Positions 11,046-23,660 of a DNA stretch of 64,000 nt are shown in pieces; position 1 is the first letter of the stretch, and the number at the start of each line of letters is the position of its first letter. The notes under the pieces were generated by a model. The model was not told the origin of the DNA and ran no database searches. It was given only the letters and a program-made list of their open reading frames with translations. This DNA is from Eledone cirrhosa (lineage: Eukaryota; Mollusca; Cephalopoda; Octopoda; Eledonidae), in NCBI GenBank assembly GCA_964016885.1, contig OZ024744.1, forward strand, positions 22,159,298-22,223,297, in the 5' to 3' direction. Position numbers and translations under genes: made by a program.

Positions 11046-12169
11046 TCGTGGTGGTCAGTTAGGTTGACATAGAAAACATAGGTGGGATGTTGTCGCGGTG
11101 GTCTGTTAGGTTGACATAGATAACATAGATGGGATGTTGTCGTGGTGGTCAGTTAGGTTGACATAGATAACATAGAGTGAGATGTTGTCGTGGTGGTCAG
11201 TTAGGTTGACATAGATAACATAGAGTGAGATATTGTCGTGGTGGTCAGTTAGGTTGACATAGATAACATAGGTGGCATGTTGTCGTGGTGGTCAGTTAGG
11301 TTTACATAGATAACATAGAGTGATATGCTGTCTTGGTGGTCAGTTAGGTTGACATAGATAACATAGGTGGGATGTTGTCGTGGTGGTCAGTTAGGTTGAC
11401 ATAGATAACATAGGTGGGATGTAGTCGTGGTGGTCAGTTAGGTTGACATAGTTAACATAGGTGGGATGTTGTGGTGGTCAGTTAGGTTGACATAGATAAC
11501 ATAGGTGGGGTGTTGTCGTGGTCAGTTAGGGTGACATAGATAACATAGAGTGAGATGTTGTCATGGTGGTCAGTTAGGTTGACATAGATAACATAGGTGG
11601 GATGTTGTCGTGGTGGTCAGGTAGGTTGACATAGATAACATAGGTGGGATGTTGTGGTGGTCAGTTAGGTTGACATAGTTAACATAGGTGGGATGTTGTC
11701 GTGGTCAGTTAGGGTGACATAGATAACATAGAGTGAGATGTTGTCATGGTGGTCAGTTAGGTTGACATAGATAACATAGGTGGGATGTTGTCGTGGTGGT
11801 CAGGTAGGTTGACATAGATAACATAGGTGGGATGTTGTCGTGGTGGTCAGTTAGGTTGACATAGATAACATAGAGTGAGATGTTGTCGTGGTGGTCAGTT
11901 AGGTTGACATAGATAACATAGGTGGGATGTTGTCGTGGTGGTCAGTTAGGTTGACATAGATAACATAGGTGGGATGTTGTCGTGGTGGTCAGTTAGGTTG
12001 ACATAGATAACATAGAGTCAGATGTTGTCGTGGTGGTCAGTTAGGTTGACATAGATAACATAGAGTGAGATGTTGTCATGGTGGTCAGTTAGGTTGACAT
12101 AGATAACATAGGTGGGATGTTGTCGTGGTGGTCAGTTAGGTTGACATAGATAACATAGAGTGAGATGTT
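11046..12169 (+). repeat. Spacer block with a 183-bp local tandem duplication
   Basis: The left part (to about 11,540) recurs near 14,400-14,950 at an offset of 3,412 bp. Within the block, a four-monomer stretch is duplicated in tandem with a period of 183 bp: GTCATGG occurs at 11,561 and 11,744, and the variant CAGGTAGG at 11,618 and 11,801. The two copies, about 11,455-11,640 and 11,640-11,825, differ in placement of the CATAGTTAAC variant and in one GGTGGGGTG start. Confidence 0.8.
11460..11503 (+). repeat. Short monomer, 44 bp, TCG deleted from the core
   Basis: In this class the core reads GATGTTGTGGTGG, having lost the bases TCG and with them the monomer's only CpG. Related copies lie near 11,650, 14,877, 18,563, 21,892, 23,665, 27,344, 33,252, 39,240 and 43,550, generally following a monomer carrying CATAGTTAAC. 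Because it is shorter and lacks the CpG, this class would be easy to follow in methylation or restriction data. Confidence 0.88.
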
Positions 12170-14035
12170 GTCGTGGTGGTCAGTTAGGTTGACATAGATA
12201 ACATAGGTGGGATGTTGTCGTGGTGGTCAGTTAGGTTGACATAGATAACATAGGTGGGATGTTGTCGTGGTGGTCAGTTAGGTTGACATAGATAACATAG
12301 AGTCAGATGTTGTCGTGGTGGTCAGTTAGGTTGACATAGATAACATAGAGTGAGATGTTGTCGTGATGGTCAGTTAGGTTGACATAGATAACATAGGTGG
12401 GATGTTGTCGTGGTCAGTTAGGTTGATATAGATAACATTGGTGGGATGTTGTCGTGGTCAGTTAGGTTGACATAGATAACATAGGTGGGATGTTGTCGTG
12501 GTGGTCAGTTAGGTTGACATAGATAACATAGGTGGGATGTTGTCGTGGTGGTCAGTTAGGTTGACATAGATAACATAGAGTCAGATGTTGTCGTGGTGGT
12601 CAGTTAGGTTGACATAGATAACATAGAGTGAGGTGTTGTCGTGGTGGTCAGTTAGGTTGACATAGATAACATAGGTGGGATGTTGTCGTGGTGGTCAGTT
12701 AGGTTGACATAGATAACATAGAGTGGGATGTTGCCGTGGTGGTCAGTTAGGTTGACATAGATAACATAGGTGGGATGTTGTCGTGGTGGTCAGTTAGGTT
12801 GACATAGATAACATAAAGTGAGATGTTGTCTTGGTGGTCAGTTAGGTTGACATAGATAACATAGGTGGGATGTTGTCGTGGTCACTTAGTTTGACATAGA
12901 TAACATAGAGTGAGATGTTGTCGTGGTGGTCAGTTAGGTTGACATAGCTAACATAGGTGGGATGTTGTCGGGGTGGTCAGTTAGGTTGACATAGATAACA
13001 TAGAGTGAGATGGTGTCGTGGTGGTCAGTTAGGTTGACATAGATAACATAGGTGAGATGTTGTCGTGGTGGTCAGTTAGGTTGACATAGATAATATAGAG
13101 TGAGATGTTGTCGTGGTGGTCAGTTAGGTTGACATAGATAACATAGGTGGGATGTTGTCGTGGTCAGTTAGGTTGACATAGATAACATAGGTGGTATGTT
13201 GTCGTGGTCAGTTAGGTTGACATAGATAACATAGAGTGAGATGTTGTCGTGGTGGTCAGTTAGGTTGACATAGATAACATAGGTGGGATGTTGTCGTGGT
13301 GGTCAGTTAGGTTGACATAGATAACATAGGTGGGATGTTGTCGGGGTGGTCAGTTAGGTTGACATAGATAACATAGGTGGGATGGTGTCGTGGACAGTTA
13401 GGTTGACATAGATAACATAGAGTGAGATGCTGTCGTGGTGTTCAGTTAGGTTGACATAGATAACATAGGTGGGATGTTGTCGGGGTGGTCAGTTAGGTTG
13501 ACATAGATAACATAGAGTGGGATGTTGTCGTGGTGGTCAGTTAGGTTGACATAGATAACATAGGTGGGATGTTGTCGTGGTCAGTTAGGGTGACATAGAT
13601 AACATAGGTGGGATGTTGTCGTGGTGGTCAGTTAGGTTGACATAGATTACATAGGTGGTATGTTGTCGTGGTCAGTTAGGTTGACATAGATAACATAGAG
13701 TGAGATGTTGTCGTGGTGGTCAGTTAGGTTGACATAGATAACATAGGTGGGATGTTGTCGTGGTGGTCAGTTATGTTGACATAGATAACATAGAGTGAGA
13801 TGGTGACGTGGTGGTCAGTTAGGTTGACATAGATAACATATGTGGGATGTTGTCGTGGTCAGTTAGGTTGACATAGATAACATAGGTGGGATGTTGTCGT
13901 GGTGGTCAGTTAGGTTGACATAGATAACATAGGTGGGATGTTGTCGTGGTCAGTTAGGTTGACATATATAACATAGAGTGAGATGTTGTCGTGGTTGTCA
14001 GTAAGGTTGACATAGATAACATAGAGTGAGATGTT
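12170..14035 (+). repeat. Unit of about 1.86 kb, copy 2 (2,991-bp spacing)
   Basis: This is the second copy of 9,180-11,045, with offset 2,989 before and 2,991 bp after the 2-bp deletion in copy 1. It has its own private changes, including GTTGCCGTGG near 12,731, CATAGCTAAC near 12,947 and GTGTTCAG near 13,440. The CATAGCTAAC change is shared with all later copies of this series (near 19,998, 22,150, 28,781, 31,311, 34,546, 40,537 and 44,569) but not with copy 1, so those later copies descend from this version. Confidence 0.85.
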
Positions 14036-14396
14036 GTCGTGATGGTCAGTTAGGTTGACATAGATAACATAGGTGGGATGTTGTCGTGGTCAGTTAGGTT
14101 GATATAGATAACATTGGTGGGATGTTGTCGTGGTCAGTTAGGTTGACATAGATAACATAGGTGGGATGTTGTCGTGGTGGTCAGTTAGGTTGACATAGAT
14201 AACATAGGTGGGATGTTGTCGTGGTGGTCAGTTAGGTTGACATAGATAACATAGAGTCAGATGTTGTCGTGGTGGTCAGTTAGGTTGACATAGATAACAT
14301 AGAGTGAGGTGTTGTCGTGGTGGTCAGTTAGGTTGACATAGATAACATAGGTGGGATGTTGTCGTGGTGGTCAGTTAGGTTGACATAGATAACATA
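14036..14396 (+). repeat. Truncated restart of the 1.86-kb unit
   Basis: Immediately after 14,035 the series begins again (GTGATGG, GGTTGATATAG, ACATTGGTGGG, GAGTCAGATG, GAGTGAGGTG), matching 12,361 onward at an offset of about 1,678 bp. It skips the GAGTGGGATG step and stops in an AAGTGAGATG monomer, where the chimeric monomer below joins it to another series. Confidence 0.8.
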
Positions 14397-14444
14397 AAGT
14401 GAGATGTTGTCGTGGTTGTCAGTAAGGTTGACATAGATAACATA
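14397..14444 (+). repeat. Chimeric monomer at the left edge of a 7.5-kb duplication
   Basis: In every other copy of the series AAGTGAGATG is followed by GTCTTGGTGG. Here the AAGTGAGATG start is joined to GTCGTGGTTGTCAGTAAGG, a core that otherwise follows a GAGTGAGATG start preceded by CATATATAAC. The monomer is therefore a hybrid with its breakpoint inside AGTGAGATGTTGTC. It coincides with the point where 8,782-bp periodicity begins, so it probably marks a recombination junction. Confidence 0.85.
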
Positions 14445-15219
14445 GAGTGAGATGTTGTCGTGGTGGTCAGTTAGGTTGACATAGAAAACATAGGTGGGAT
14501 GTTGTGGCGGTGGTCTGTTAGGTTGACATAGATAACATAGTTGGGATGTTGTCGTGGTGGTCAGTTAGGTTGACATAGATAACATAGAGTGAGATGTTGT
14601 CGTGGTGGTCAGTTAGGTTGACATAGATAACATAGAGTGAGATATTGTCGTGGTGGTCAGTTAGGTTGACATAGATAACATAGGTGGCATGTTGTCGTGG
14701 TGGTCAGTTAGGTTTACATAGATAACATAGAGTGATATGTTGTCGTGGTGGTCAGTTAGGTTGACATAGATAACATAGGTGGGATGTTGTCGTGGTGGTC
14801 AGTTAGGTTGACATAGATAACATAGGTGGGATGTAGTCGTGGTGGTCAGTTAGGTTCACATAGTTAACATAGGTGGGATGTTGTGGTGGTCAGTTAGGTT
14901 GACATAGATAACATAGGTGGGATGTTGTCGTGGTCAGTTAGGGTGACATAGATAACATAGGTGGGATGTTGTCGTGGTGGTCAGTTAGGTTGACATAGAT
15001 AACATAGGTGGTATGTTGTCGTGGTCAGTTAGGTTGACATAGATAACATAGAGTGAGATGTTGTCGTGGTGGTCTGTTAGGTTGACATAGATAACATAGG
15101 TGGGATGTTGTCGTGGTGGTCAGTTAGGTTGACATAGATAACATAGAGTGAGATGGTGACGTGGTGGTCAGTTAGGTTGACATAGTTAACATAGGTGAGA
15201 TGTTGTCGTGGTGGTCAGT

Positions 15220-16526
15220 TAGGTTGACATAGATAACATAGAGTGAGATGTTGTCGTGGTGGTCAGTTAGGTTGACATAGATAACATAGGTGGGATGTTG
15301 TCGTGGTCAGTTAGGTTGACATAGATAACATAGGTGGGATGTTGTTGTGGTGGTCTGTTAGGTTGACATAGATAACATAGGTGGGATGTTGTCGTGGTCA
15401 GTTAGGTTGACATATATAACATAGAGTGAGATGTTGTCGTGGTTGTCAGTTAGGTTGACATAGATAACATAGAGTGAGATGTTGTCGTGGTGGTCAGTTA
15501 GGTTGACATAGAAAACATAGATGGGATGTTGTCGTGGTGGTCAGTTAGGTTGACATAGATAACATAGGTGGGATGTTGTCGTGGTGGTCAGTTAGGTTGA
15601 CATAGATAACATAGAGTGAGATGTTGTCGTGGTGGTCAGTTAGGTTGACGTAGATAATATAGAGGGAGATGGTGTCGTGGTGGTCAGTTAGGTTGACATA
15701 GATAACATAGGTGAGATGTTGTCGTGGTGGTCAGTTAGGTTGACATAGATAATATAGAGTGATATGTTGTCGTGGTGGTCAGTTAGGTTGACATAGATAA
15801 CATAGGTGGGATGTTGTCGTGGTGGTCAGTTAGGTTGACATAGATAACATAGGTGGGATGTTGTCGTGGTCAGTTAGGTTGACATAGATAACATAGGTGG
15901 TATGTTGTCGTGGTCAGTTAGGTTGACATAGATAACATAGAGTGAGATGTTGTCGTGGTGGTCAGTTAGGTTGACATAGATAACATAGATGGGATGTTGT
16001 CGTGGTGGTCAGTTAGGTTGACATAGATAACATAGGTGGGATGTTGTCGGGGTGGTCAGTTAGGTTGACATAGATAACATAGGTGGGATGGTGTCGTGGA
16101 CAGTTAGGTTGACATAGATAACATAGAGTGAGATGCTGTCGTGGTGGTCAGTTAGGTTGACATAGATAACATAGGTGGGATGTTGTCGGGGTGGTCAGTT
16201 AGGTTGACATAGATAACATAGAGTGGGATGTTGTCGTGGTGGTCAGTTAGGTTGACATAGATAACATAGGTGGGATGTTGTCGTGGTCAGTTAGGGTGAC
16301 ATAGATAACATAGGTGGGATGTTGTCGTGGTGGTCAGTTAGGTTGACATAGATTACATAGGTGGTATGTTGTCGTGGTCAGTTAGGTTGACATAGATAAC
16401 ATAGAGTGAGATGTTGTCGTGGTGGTCAGTTAGGTTGACATAGATAACATAGGTGGGATGTTGTCGTGGTGGTCAGTTATGTTGACATAGATAACATAGA
16501 GTGAGATGGTGACGTGGTGGTCAGTT
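15220..16526 (+). repeat. 1.3-kb tandem unit, copy 1
   Basis: The GTTGTTGTGGTGGTCTG marker at 15,341 recurs at 16,647 (offset 1,306), while the CATAGATTAC marker at 16,351 recurs at 17,610 (offset 1,259). The 47-bp change is one extra type A monomer in this copy near 15,800. The same pair appears in the second large duplication at about 24,002-26,575. Confidence 0.85.
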
Positions 16527-17790
16527 AGGTTGACATAGATAACATAGAGTGAGATGTTGTCGTGGTGGTCAGTTAGGTTGACATAGATAACATAGGTGGG
16601 ATGTTGTCGTGGTCAGTTAGGTTGACATAGATAACATAGGTGGGATGTTGTTGTGGTGGTCTGTTAGGTTGACATAGATAACATAGGTGGGATGTTGTCG
16701 TGGTCAGTTAGGTTGACATATATAACATAGAGTGAGATGTTGTCGTGGTTGTCAGTTAGGTTGACATAGATAACATAGAGTGAGATGTTGTCGTGGTGGT
16801 CAGTTAGGTTGACATAGAAAACATAGGTGGGATGTTGTCGTGGTGGTCAGTTAGGTTGACATAGATAACATAGGTGGGATGTTGTCGTGGTGGTCAGTTA
16901 GGTTGACATAGATAACATAGAGTGAGATGTTGTCGTGGTGGTCAGTTAGGTTGACGTAGATAACATAGAGGGAGATGGTATCGTGGTGGTCAGTTAGGTT
17001 GACATAGATAACATAGGTGAGATGTTGTCGTGGTGGTCAGTTAGGTTGACATAGATAATATAGAGTGATATGTTGTCGTGGTGGTCAGTTAGGTTGACAT
17101 AGATAACATAGGTGGGATGTTGTCGTGGTCAGTTAGGTTGACATAGATAACATAGGTGGTATGTTGTCGTGGTCAGTTAGGTTGACATAGATAACATAGA
17201 GTGAGATGTTGTCGTGGTGGTCAGTTAGGTTGACATAGATAACATAGGTGGGATGTTGTCGTGGTGGTCAGTTAGGTTGACATAGATAACATAGGTGGGA
17301 TGTTGTCGGGGTGGTCAGTTAGGTTGACATAGATAACATAGGTGGGATGTTGTCGTGGTCAGTTAGGTTGACATTGATAACATAGAGTGAGATGCTGTCG
17401 TGGTGGTCAGTTAGGTTGACATAGATAACATAGGTGGGATGTTGTCGGGGTGGTCAGTTAGGTTGACATAGATAACATAGAGTGGGATGTTGTCGTGGTG
17501 GTCAGTTAGGTTGACATAGATAACATAGGTGGGATGTTGTCGTGGTCAGTTAGGGTGACATAGATAACATAGGTGGGATGTTGTCGTGGTGGTCAGTTAG
17601 GTTGACATAGATTACATAGGTGGTATGTTGTCGTTGTCAGTTAGGTTGACATAGATAACATAGAGTGAGATGTTGTCGTGGTGGTCAGTTAGGTTGACAT
17701 AGATAACATAGGTGGGATGTTGTCGTGGTGGTCAGTTATGTTGACATAGATAACATAGAGTGAGATGGTGACGTGGTGGTCAGTTAGGTT
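16527..17790 (+). repeat. 1.3-kb tandem unit, copy 2
   Basis: Adjacent second copy of 15,220-16,526, lacking one type A monomer. Private changes include GATGGTATCGTGG near 16,976, ACATTGATAAC near 17,372 where other copies have the GTGGACAG short monomer, and GTCGTTGTCAG near 17,632. The match ends where CATATGTGGG replaces GAGTGAGATG near 17,803. Confidence 0.83.
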
Positions 17791-17860
17791 GACATAGATA
17801 ACATATGTGGGATGTTGTCGTGGTCAGTTAGGTTGACATAGATAACATAGGTGGGATGTT

Positions 17861-18140
17861 GTCGTGGTGGTCAGTTAGGTTGACATAGATAACATAGGTG
17901 GGATGTTGTCGTGGTCAGTTAGGTTGACATATATAACATAGAGTGAGATGTTGTCGTGGTTGTCAGTAAGGTTGACATAGATAACATAGAGTGAGATGTT
18001 GTCGTGGTGGTCAGTTAGGTTGACATAGATAACATAGGTGGGATGTTGTCGTGGTCAGTTAGGTTGACATATATAACATAGAGTGAGATGTTGTCGTGGT
18101 TGTCAGTAAGGTTGACATAGATAACATAGAGTGAGATGTT
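17861..18140 (+). repeat. 140-bp (three-monomer) local duplication
   Basis: The trio of a short A copy with CATATATAAC, a B copy with GTTGTCAGTAAGG, and a plain B copy occurs twice in tandem; GTCAGTAAGG is found at 17,962 and 18,102. The same doublet is found near 26,743 and 26,883, so it predates the 8.8-kb duplication. Other copies of this series have it once. Confidence 0.82.
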
Positions 18141-19864
18141 GTCGTGGTGGTCAGTTAGGTTGACATAGAAAACATAGGTGGGATGTTGTCGCGGTGGTCT
18201 GTTAGGTTGACATAGATAACATAGATGGGATGTTGTCGTGGTGGTCAGTTAGGTTGACATAGATAACATAGAGTGAGATGTTGTCGTGGTGGTCAGTTAG
18301 GTTGACATAGATAACATAGAGTGAGATATTGTCGTGGTGGTCAGTTAGGTTGACATAGATAACATAGGTGGCATGTTGTCGTGGTGGTCAGTTAGGTTTA
18401 CATAGATAACATAGAGTGATATATTGTCGTGGTGGTCAGTTAGGTTGACATAGATAACATAGGTGGGATGTTGTCGTGGTGGTCAGTTAGGTTGACATAG
18501 ATAACATAGGTGGGATGTAGTCGTGGTGGTCAGTTAGGTTGACATAGTTAACATAGGTGGGATGTTGTGGTGGTCAGTTAGGTTGACATAGATAACATAG
18601 GTGGGATGTTGTCGTGGTCAGTTAGGGTGACATAGATAACATAGAGTGAGATGTTGTCATGGTGGTCAGTTAGGTTGACATAGATAACATAGGTGGGATG
18701 TTGTCGTGGTGGTCAGGTAGGTTGACATAGATAACATAGGTGGGATGTTGTCGTGGTGGTCAGTTAGGTTGACATAGATAACATAGAGTGAGATGTTGTC
18801 GTGGTGGTCAGTTAGGTTGACATAGATAACATAGGTGGGATGTTGTCGTGGTGGTCAGTTAGGTTGACATAGATAACATACGTGGGATGTTGTCGTGGTG
18901 GTCAGTTAGGTTGACATAGATAACATAGAGTCAGATGTTGTCGTGGTGGTCAGTTAGGTTGACATAGATAACATAGAGTGAGATGTTGTCATGGTGGTCA
19001 GTTAGGTTGACATAGATAACATAGGTGGGATGTTGTCGTGGTGGTCAGTTAGGTTGACATAGATAACATAGAGTGAGATGTTGTCGTGGTGGTCAGTTAG
19101 GTTGACATAGATAACATAGGTGGGATGTTGTCGTGGTGGTCAGTTAGGTTGACATAGATAACATAGGTGGGATGTTGTCGTGGTGGTCAGTTAGGTTGAC
19201 ATAGATAACATAGAGTCAGATGTTTTCGTGGTGGTCAGTTAGGTTGACATAGATAACATAGAGTGAGATGTTGTCGTGATGGTCAGTTAGGTTGACATAG
19301 ATAACATAGAGTGGGATGTTGTCGTGGTCAGTTAGGTTGACATAGATAACATAGGTGGGATGTTGTCGTGGTGGTCAGTTAGGTTGACATAGATAACATA
19401 GAGTGGGATGTTGTCGTGGTGGTCAGTTAGGTTGACATAGATAACATAGGTGGGATGTTGTCGTGGTCAGTTAGGTTGATATAGATAACATTGGTGGGAT
19501 GTTGTCGTGGTCAGTTAGGTTGACATAGATAACATAGGTGGGATGTTGTCGTGGTGGTCAGTTAGGTTGACATAGATAACATAGGTGGGATGTTGTCGTG
19601 GTGGTCAGTTAGGTTGACATAGATAACATAGAGTCAGATGTTGTCGTGGTGGTCAGTTAGGTTGACATAGATAACATAGAGTGAGGTGTTGTCGTGGTGG
19701 TCAGTTAGGTTGACATAGATAACATAGGTGGGATGTTGTCGTGGTGGTCAGTTAGGTTGACATAGATAACATAGAGTGGGATGTTGTCGTGGTGGTCAGT
19801 TAGGTTGACATAGATAACATAGGTGGGATGTTGTCGTGGTGGTCAGTTAGGTTGACATAGATAA

Positions 19865-21510
19865 CATAAAGTGAGATGTTGTCTTGGTGGTCAGTTAGGT
19901 TGACATAGATAACATAGGTGGGATGTTGTCGTGGTCACTTAGTTTGACATAGATAACATAGAGTGAGATGTTGTCGTGGTGGTCAGTTAGGTTGACATAG
20001 CTAACATAGGTGGGATGTTGTCGGGGTGGTCAGTTAGGTTGACATAGATAACATAGAGTGAGATGGTGTCGTGGTGGTCAGTTAGGTTGACATAGATAAC
20101 ATAGGTGAGATGTTGTCGTGGTGGTCAGTTAGGTTGACATAGATAATATAGAGTGAGATGTTGTCGTGGTGGTCAGTTAGGTTGACATAGATAACATAGG
20201 TGGGATGTTGTCGTGGTCAGTTAGGTTGACATAGATAACATAGGTGGTATGTTGTCGTGGTCAGTTAGGTTGACATAGATAACATAGAGTGAGATGTTGT
20301 CGTGGTGGTCAGTTAGGTTGACATAGATAACATAGGTGGGATGTTGTCGTGGTGGTCAGTTAGGTTGACATAGATAACATAGGTGGGATGTTGTCGGGGT
20401 GGTCAGTTAGGTTGACATAGATAACATAGGTGGGATGGTGTCGTGGACAGTTAGGTTGACATAGATAACATAGAGTGAGATGCTGTCGTGGTGGTCAGTT
20501 AGGTTGACATAGATAACATAGGTGGGATGTTGTCGGGGTGGTCAGTTAGGTTGACATAGATAACATAGAGTGGGATGTTGTCGTGGTGGTCAGTTAGTTT
20601 GACATAGATAACATAGGTGGGATGTTGTCGTGGTCAGTTAGGGTGACATAGATAACATAGATGGGATGTTGTCGTGGTGGTCAGTTAGGTTGACATAGAT
20701 TACATAGGTGGTATGTTGTCGTGGTCAGTTAGGTTGACATAGATAACATAGAGTGAGATGTTGTCGTGGTGGTCAGTTAGGTTGACATAGATAACATAGG
20801 TGGGATGTTGTCGTGGTGGTCAGTTATGTTGACATAGATAACATAGAGTGAGATGGTGACGTGGTGGTCAGTTAGGTTGACATAGATAACATATGTGGGA
20901 TGTTGTCGTGGTCAGTTAGGTTGACATAGATAACATAGGTGGGATGTTGTCGTGGTGGTCAGTTAGGTTGACATAGATAACATAGGTGGGATGTTGTCGT
21001 GGTCAGTTAGGTTGACATATATAACATAGAGTGAGATGTTGTCGTGGTTGTCAGTAAGGTTGACATAGATAACATAGAGTGAGATGTTGTCGTGGTGGTC
21101 AGTTAGGTTGACATAGAAAACATAGGTGGGATGTTGTCGCGGTGGTCTGTTAGGTTGACATAGATAACATAGATGGGATGTTGTCGTGGTGGTCAGTTAG
21201 GTTGACATAGATAACATAGAGTGAGATGTTGTCGTGGTGGTCAGTTAGGTTGACATAGATAACATAGAGTGAGATATTGTCGTGGTGGTCAGTTAGGTTG
21301 ATATAGATAACATAGGTGGCATGTTGTCGTGGTGGTCAGTTAGGTTTACATAGATAACATAGAGTGATATGTTGTCGTGGTGGTCAGTTAGGTTGACATA
21401 GATAACATAGGTGGGATGTTGTCGTGGTGGTCAGTTAGGTTGACATAGATAACATATGTGGGATGTAGTCGTGGTGGTCAGTTAGGTTCACATAGTTAAC
21501 ATAGGTGGGA
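19865..21510 (+). repeat. 2,150-bp spaced unit, copy 1
   Basis: The TCACTTAGTTTGAC marker at 19,935 recurs at 22,085, and CATATATAAC near 21,017 recurs 2,150 bp later. The matching stretch is about 1.65 kb and ends near 21,510, where this copy continues with GTCGCGG and the second with GTTGTGGTGG. Confidence 0.83.
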
Positions 21511-21889
21511 TGTTGTCGCGGTGGTCTGTTAGGTTGACATAGATAACATAGATGGGATGTTGTCGTGGTGGTCAGTTAGGTTGACATAGATAACATAGAG
21601 TGAGATGTTGTCGTGGTGGTCAGTTAGGTTGACATAGATAACATAGAGTGAGATATTGTCGTGGTGGTCAGTTAGGTTGACATAGATAACATAGGTGGCA
21701 TGTTGTCGTGGTGGTCAGTTAGGTTTACATAGATAACATAGAGTGATATGTTGTCGTGGTGGTCAGTTAGGTTGACATAGATAACATAGGTGGGATGTTG
21801 TCGTGGTGGTCAGTTAGGTTGACATAGATAACATAGGTGGGATGTAGTCGTGGTGGTCAGTTAGGTTGACATAGTTAACATAGGTGGGA
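21132..21889 (+). repeat. 379-bp (eight-monomer) tandem duplication
   Basis: The series GTCGCGGTGGTCTG, CATAGATGGG, B, GATATTGTCG, GGTGGCATG, GTTTACATAG, A, GATGTAGTCG is present at 21,132-21,510 and again at 21,511-21,889, with a period of 379 bp. The same doublet is found in the copies near 29,960-30,705, 32,490-33,235, 38,480-39,230 and 42,790-43,540, but not near 23,280-23,660 or 18,190-18,560. That separates two lineages of this series. Confidence 0.83.
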
Positions 21890-22014
21890 TGTTGTGGTGG
21901 TCAGTTAGGTTGACATAGATAACATAGGTGGGATGTTGTCGTGGTCAGTTAGGGTGACATAGATAACATAGAGTGAGATGTTGTCATGGTGGTCAGTTAG
22001 GTTGACATAGATAA

Positions 22015-23660
22015 CATGAAGTGAGATATTGTCTTGGTGGTCAGTTAGGTTGACATAGATAACATAGGTGGGATGTTGTCGTGGTCACTTAGTTTGACAT
22101 AGATAACATAGAGTGAGATGTTGTCGTGGTGGTCAGTTAGGTTGACATAGCTAACATAGGTGGGATGTTGTCGGGGTGGTCAGTTAGGTTGACATAGATA
22201 ACATAGAGTGAGATGGTGTCGTGGTGGTCAGTTAGGTTGACATAGATAACATAGGTGAGATGTTGTCGTGGTGGTCAGTTAGGTTGACATAGATAATATA
22301 GAGTGAGATGTTGTCGTGGTGGTCAGTTAGGTTGACATAGATAACATAGGTGGGATGGTGTCGTGGACAGTTAGGTTGACATAGATAACATAGGTGGTAT
22401 GTTGTCGTGGTCAGTTAGGTTGACATAGATAACATAGAGTGAGATGTTGTCGTGGTGGTCAGTTAGGTTGACATAGATAACATAGGTGGGATGTTGTCGT
22501 GGTGGTCAGTTAGGTTGACATAGATAACATAGGTGGGATGTTGTCGGGGTGGTCAGTTAGGTTGACATAGATAACATAGGTGGGATGGTGTCGTGGACAG
22601 TTAGGTTGACATAGATAACATAGAGTGAGATGCTGTCGTGGTGTTCAGTTAGGTTGACATAGATAACATAGGTGGGATGTTGTCGGGGTGGTCAGTTAGG
22701 TTGACATAGATAACATAGAGTGGGATGTTGTCGTGGTGGTCAGTTAGGTTGACATAGATAACATAGGTGGGATGTTGTCGTGGTCAGTTAGGGTGACATA
22801 GATAACATAGGTGGGATGTTGTCGTGGTGGTCAGTTAGGTTGACATAGATTACATAGGTGGTATGTTGTCGTGGTCAGTTAGGTTGACATAGATAACATA
22901 GAGTGAGATGTTGTCGTGGTGGTCAGTTAGGTTGACATAGATAACATAGGTGGGATGTTGTCGTGGTGGTCAGTTATGTTGACATAGATAACATAGAGTG
23001 AGATGGTGACGTGGTGGTCAGTTAGGTTGACATAGATAACATATGTGGGATGTTGTCGTGGTCAGTTAGGTTGACATAGATAACATAGGTGGGATGTTGT
23101 CGTGGTGGTCAGTTAGGTTGACATAGATAACATAGGTGGGATGTTGTCGTGGTCAGTTAGGTTGACATATATAACATAGAGTGAGATGTTGTCGTGGTTG
23201 TCAGTAAGGTTGACATAGATAACATAGAGTGAGATGTTGTCGTGGTGGTCAGTTAGGTTGACATAGAAAACATAGGTGGGATGTTGTCGCGGTGGTCTGT
23301 TAGGTTGACATAGATAACATAGATGGGATGTTGTCGTGGTGGTCAGTTAGGTTGACATAGATAACATAGAGTGAGATGTTGTCGTGGTGGTCAGTTAGGT
23401 TGACATAGATAACATAGAGTGAGATATTGTCGTGGTGGTCAGTTAGGTTGACATAGATAACATAGGTGGCATGTTGTCGTGGTGGTCAGTTAGGTTTACA
23501 TAGATAACATAGAGTGATATGTTGTCGTGGTGGTCAGTTAGGTTGACATAGATAACATAGGTGGGATGTTGTCGTGGTGGTCAGTTAGGTTGACATAGAT
23601 AACATAGGTGGGATGTAGTCGTGGTGGTCAGTTAGGTTCACATAGTTAACATAGGTGGGA
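22015..23660 (+). repeat. 2,150-bp spaced unit, copy 2
   Basis: Second copy of 19,865-21,510. The first monomer here is altered to AACATGAAGTGAGATATTG, a private double change. Near 22,365 it carries an additional GTGGACAG short monomer where copy 1 has an ordinary short A copy. Its right part overlaps the start of the second 7.5-kb duplication. Confidence 0.82.

Larger units (their letters stand above)
14397..21875 (+). repeat. Large segmental duplication, copy 1 (~7.5 kb)
   Basis: Variant order over about 7.5 kb recurs at 23,180-30,704. I checked the offset of 8,782 bp at 14,401, 15,001 and 18,001, and 8,830 bp at 21,001 and 21,481; the 48-bp change is one extra monomer in copy 2. Private differences are few, for example GTTGTGGCGG near 14,504, GATAATATAGAGGG near 15,653, GATATATTGTCG near 18,420 and GGTTGATATAG near 21,298. 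It contains the nested 1.3-kb, 140-bp, 379-bp and 2,150-bp repeats listed separately. Confidence 0.9.
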
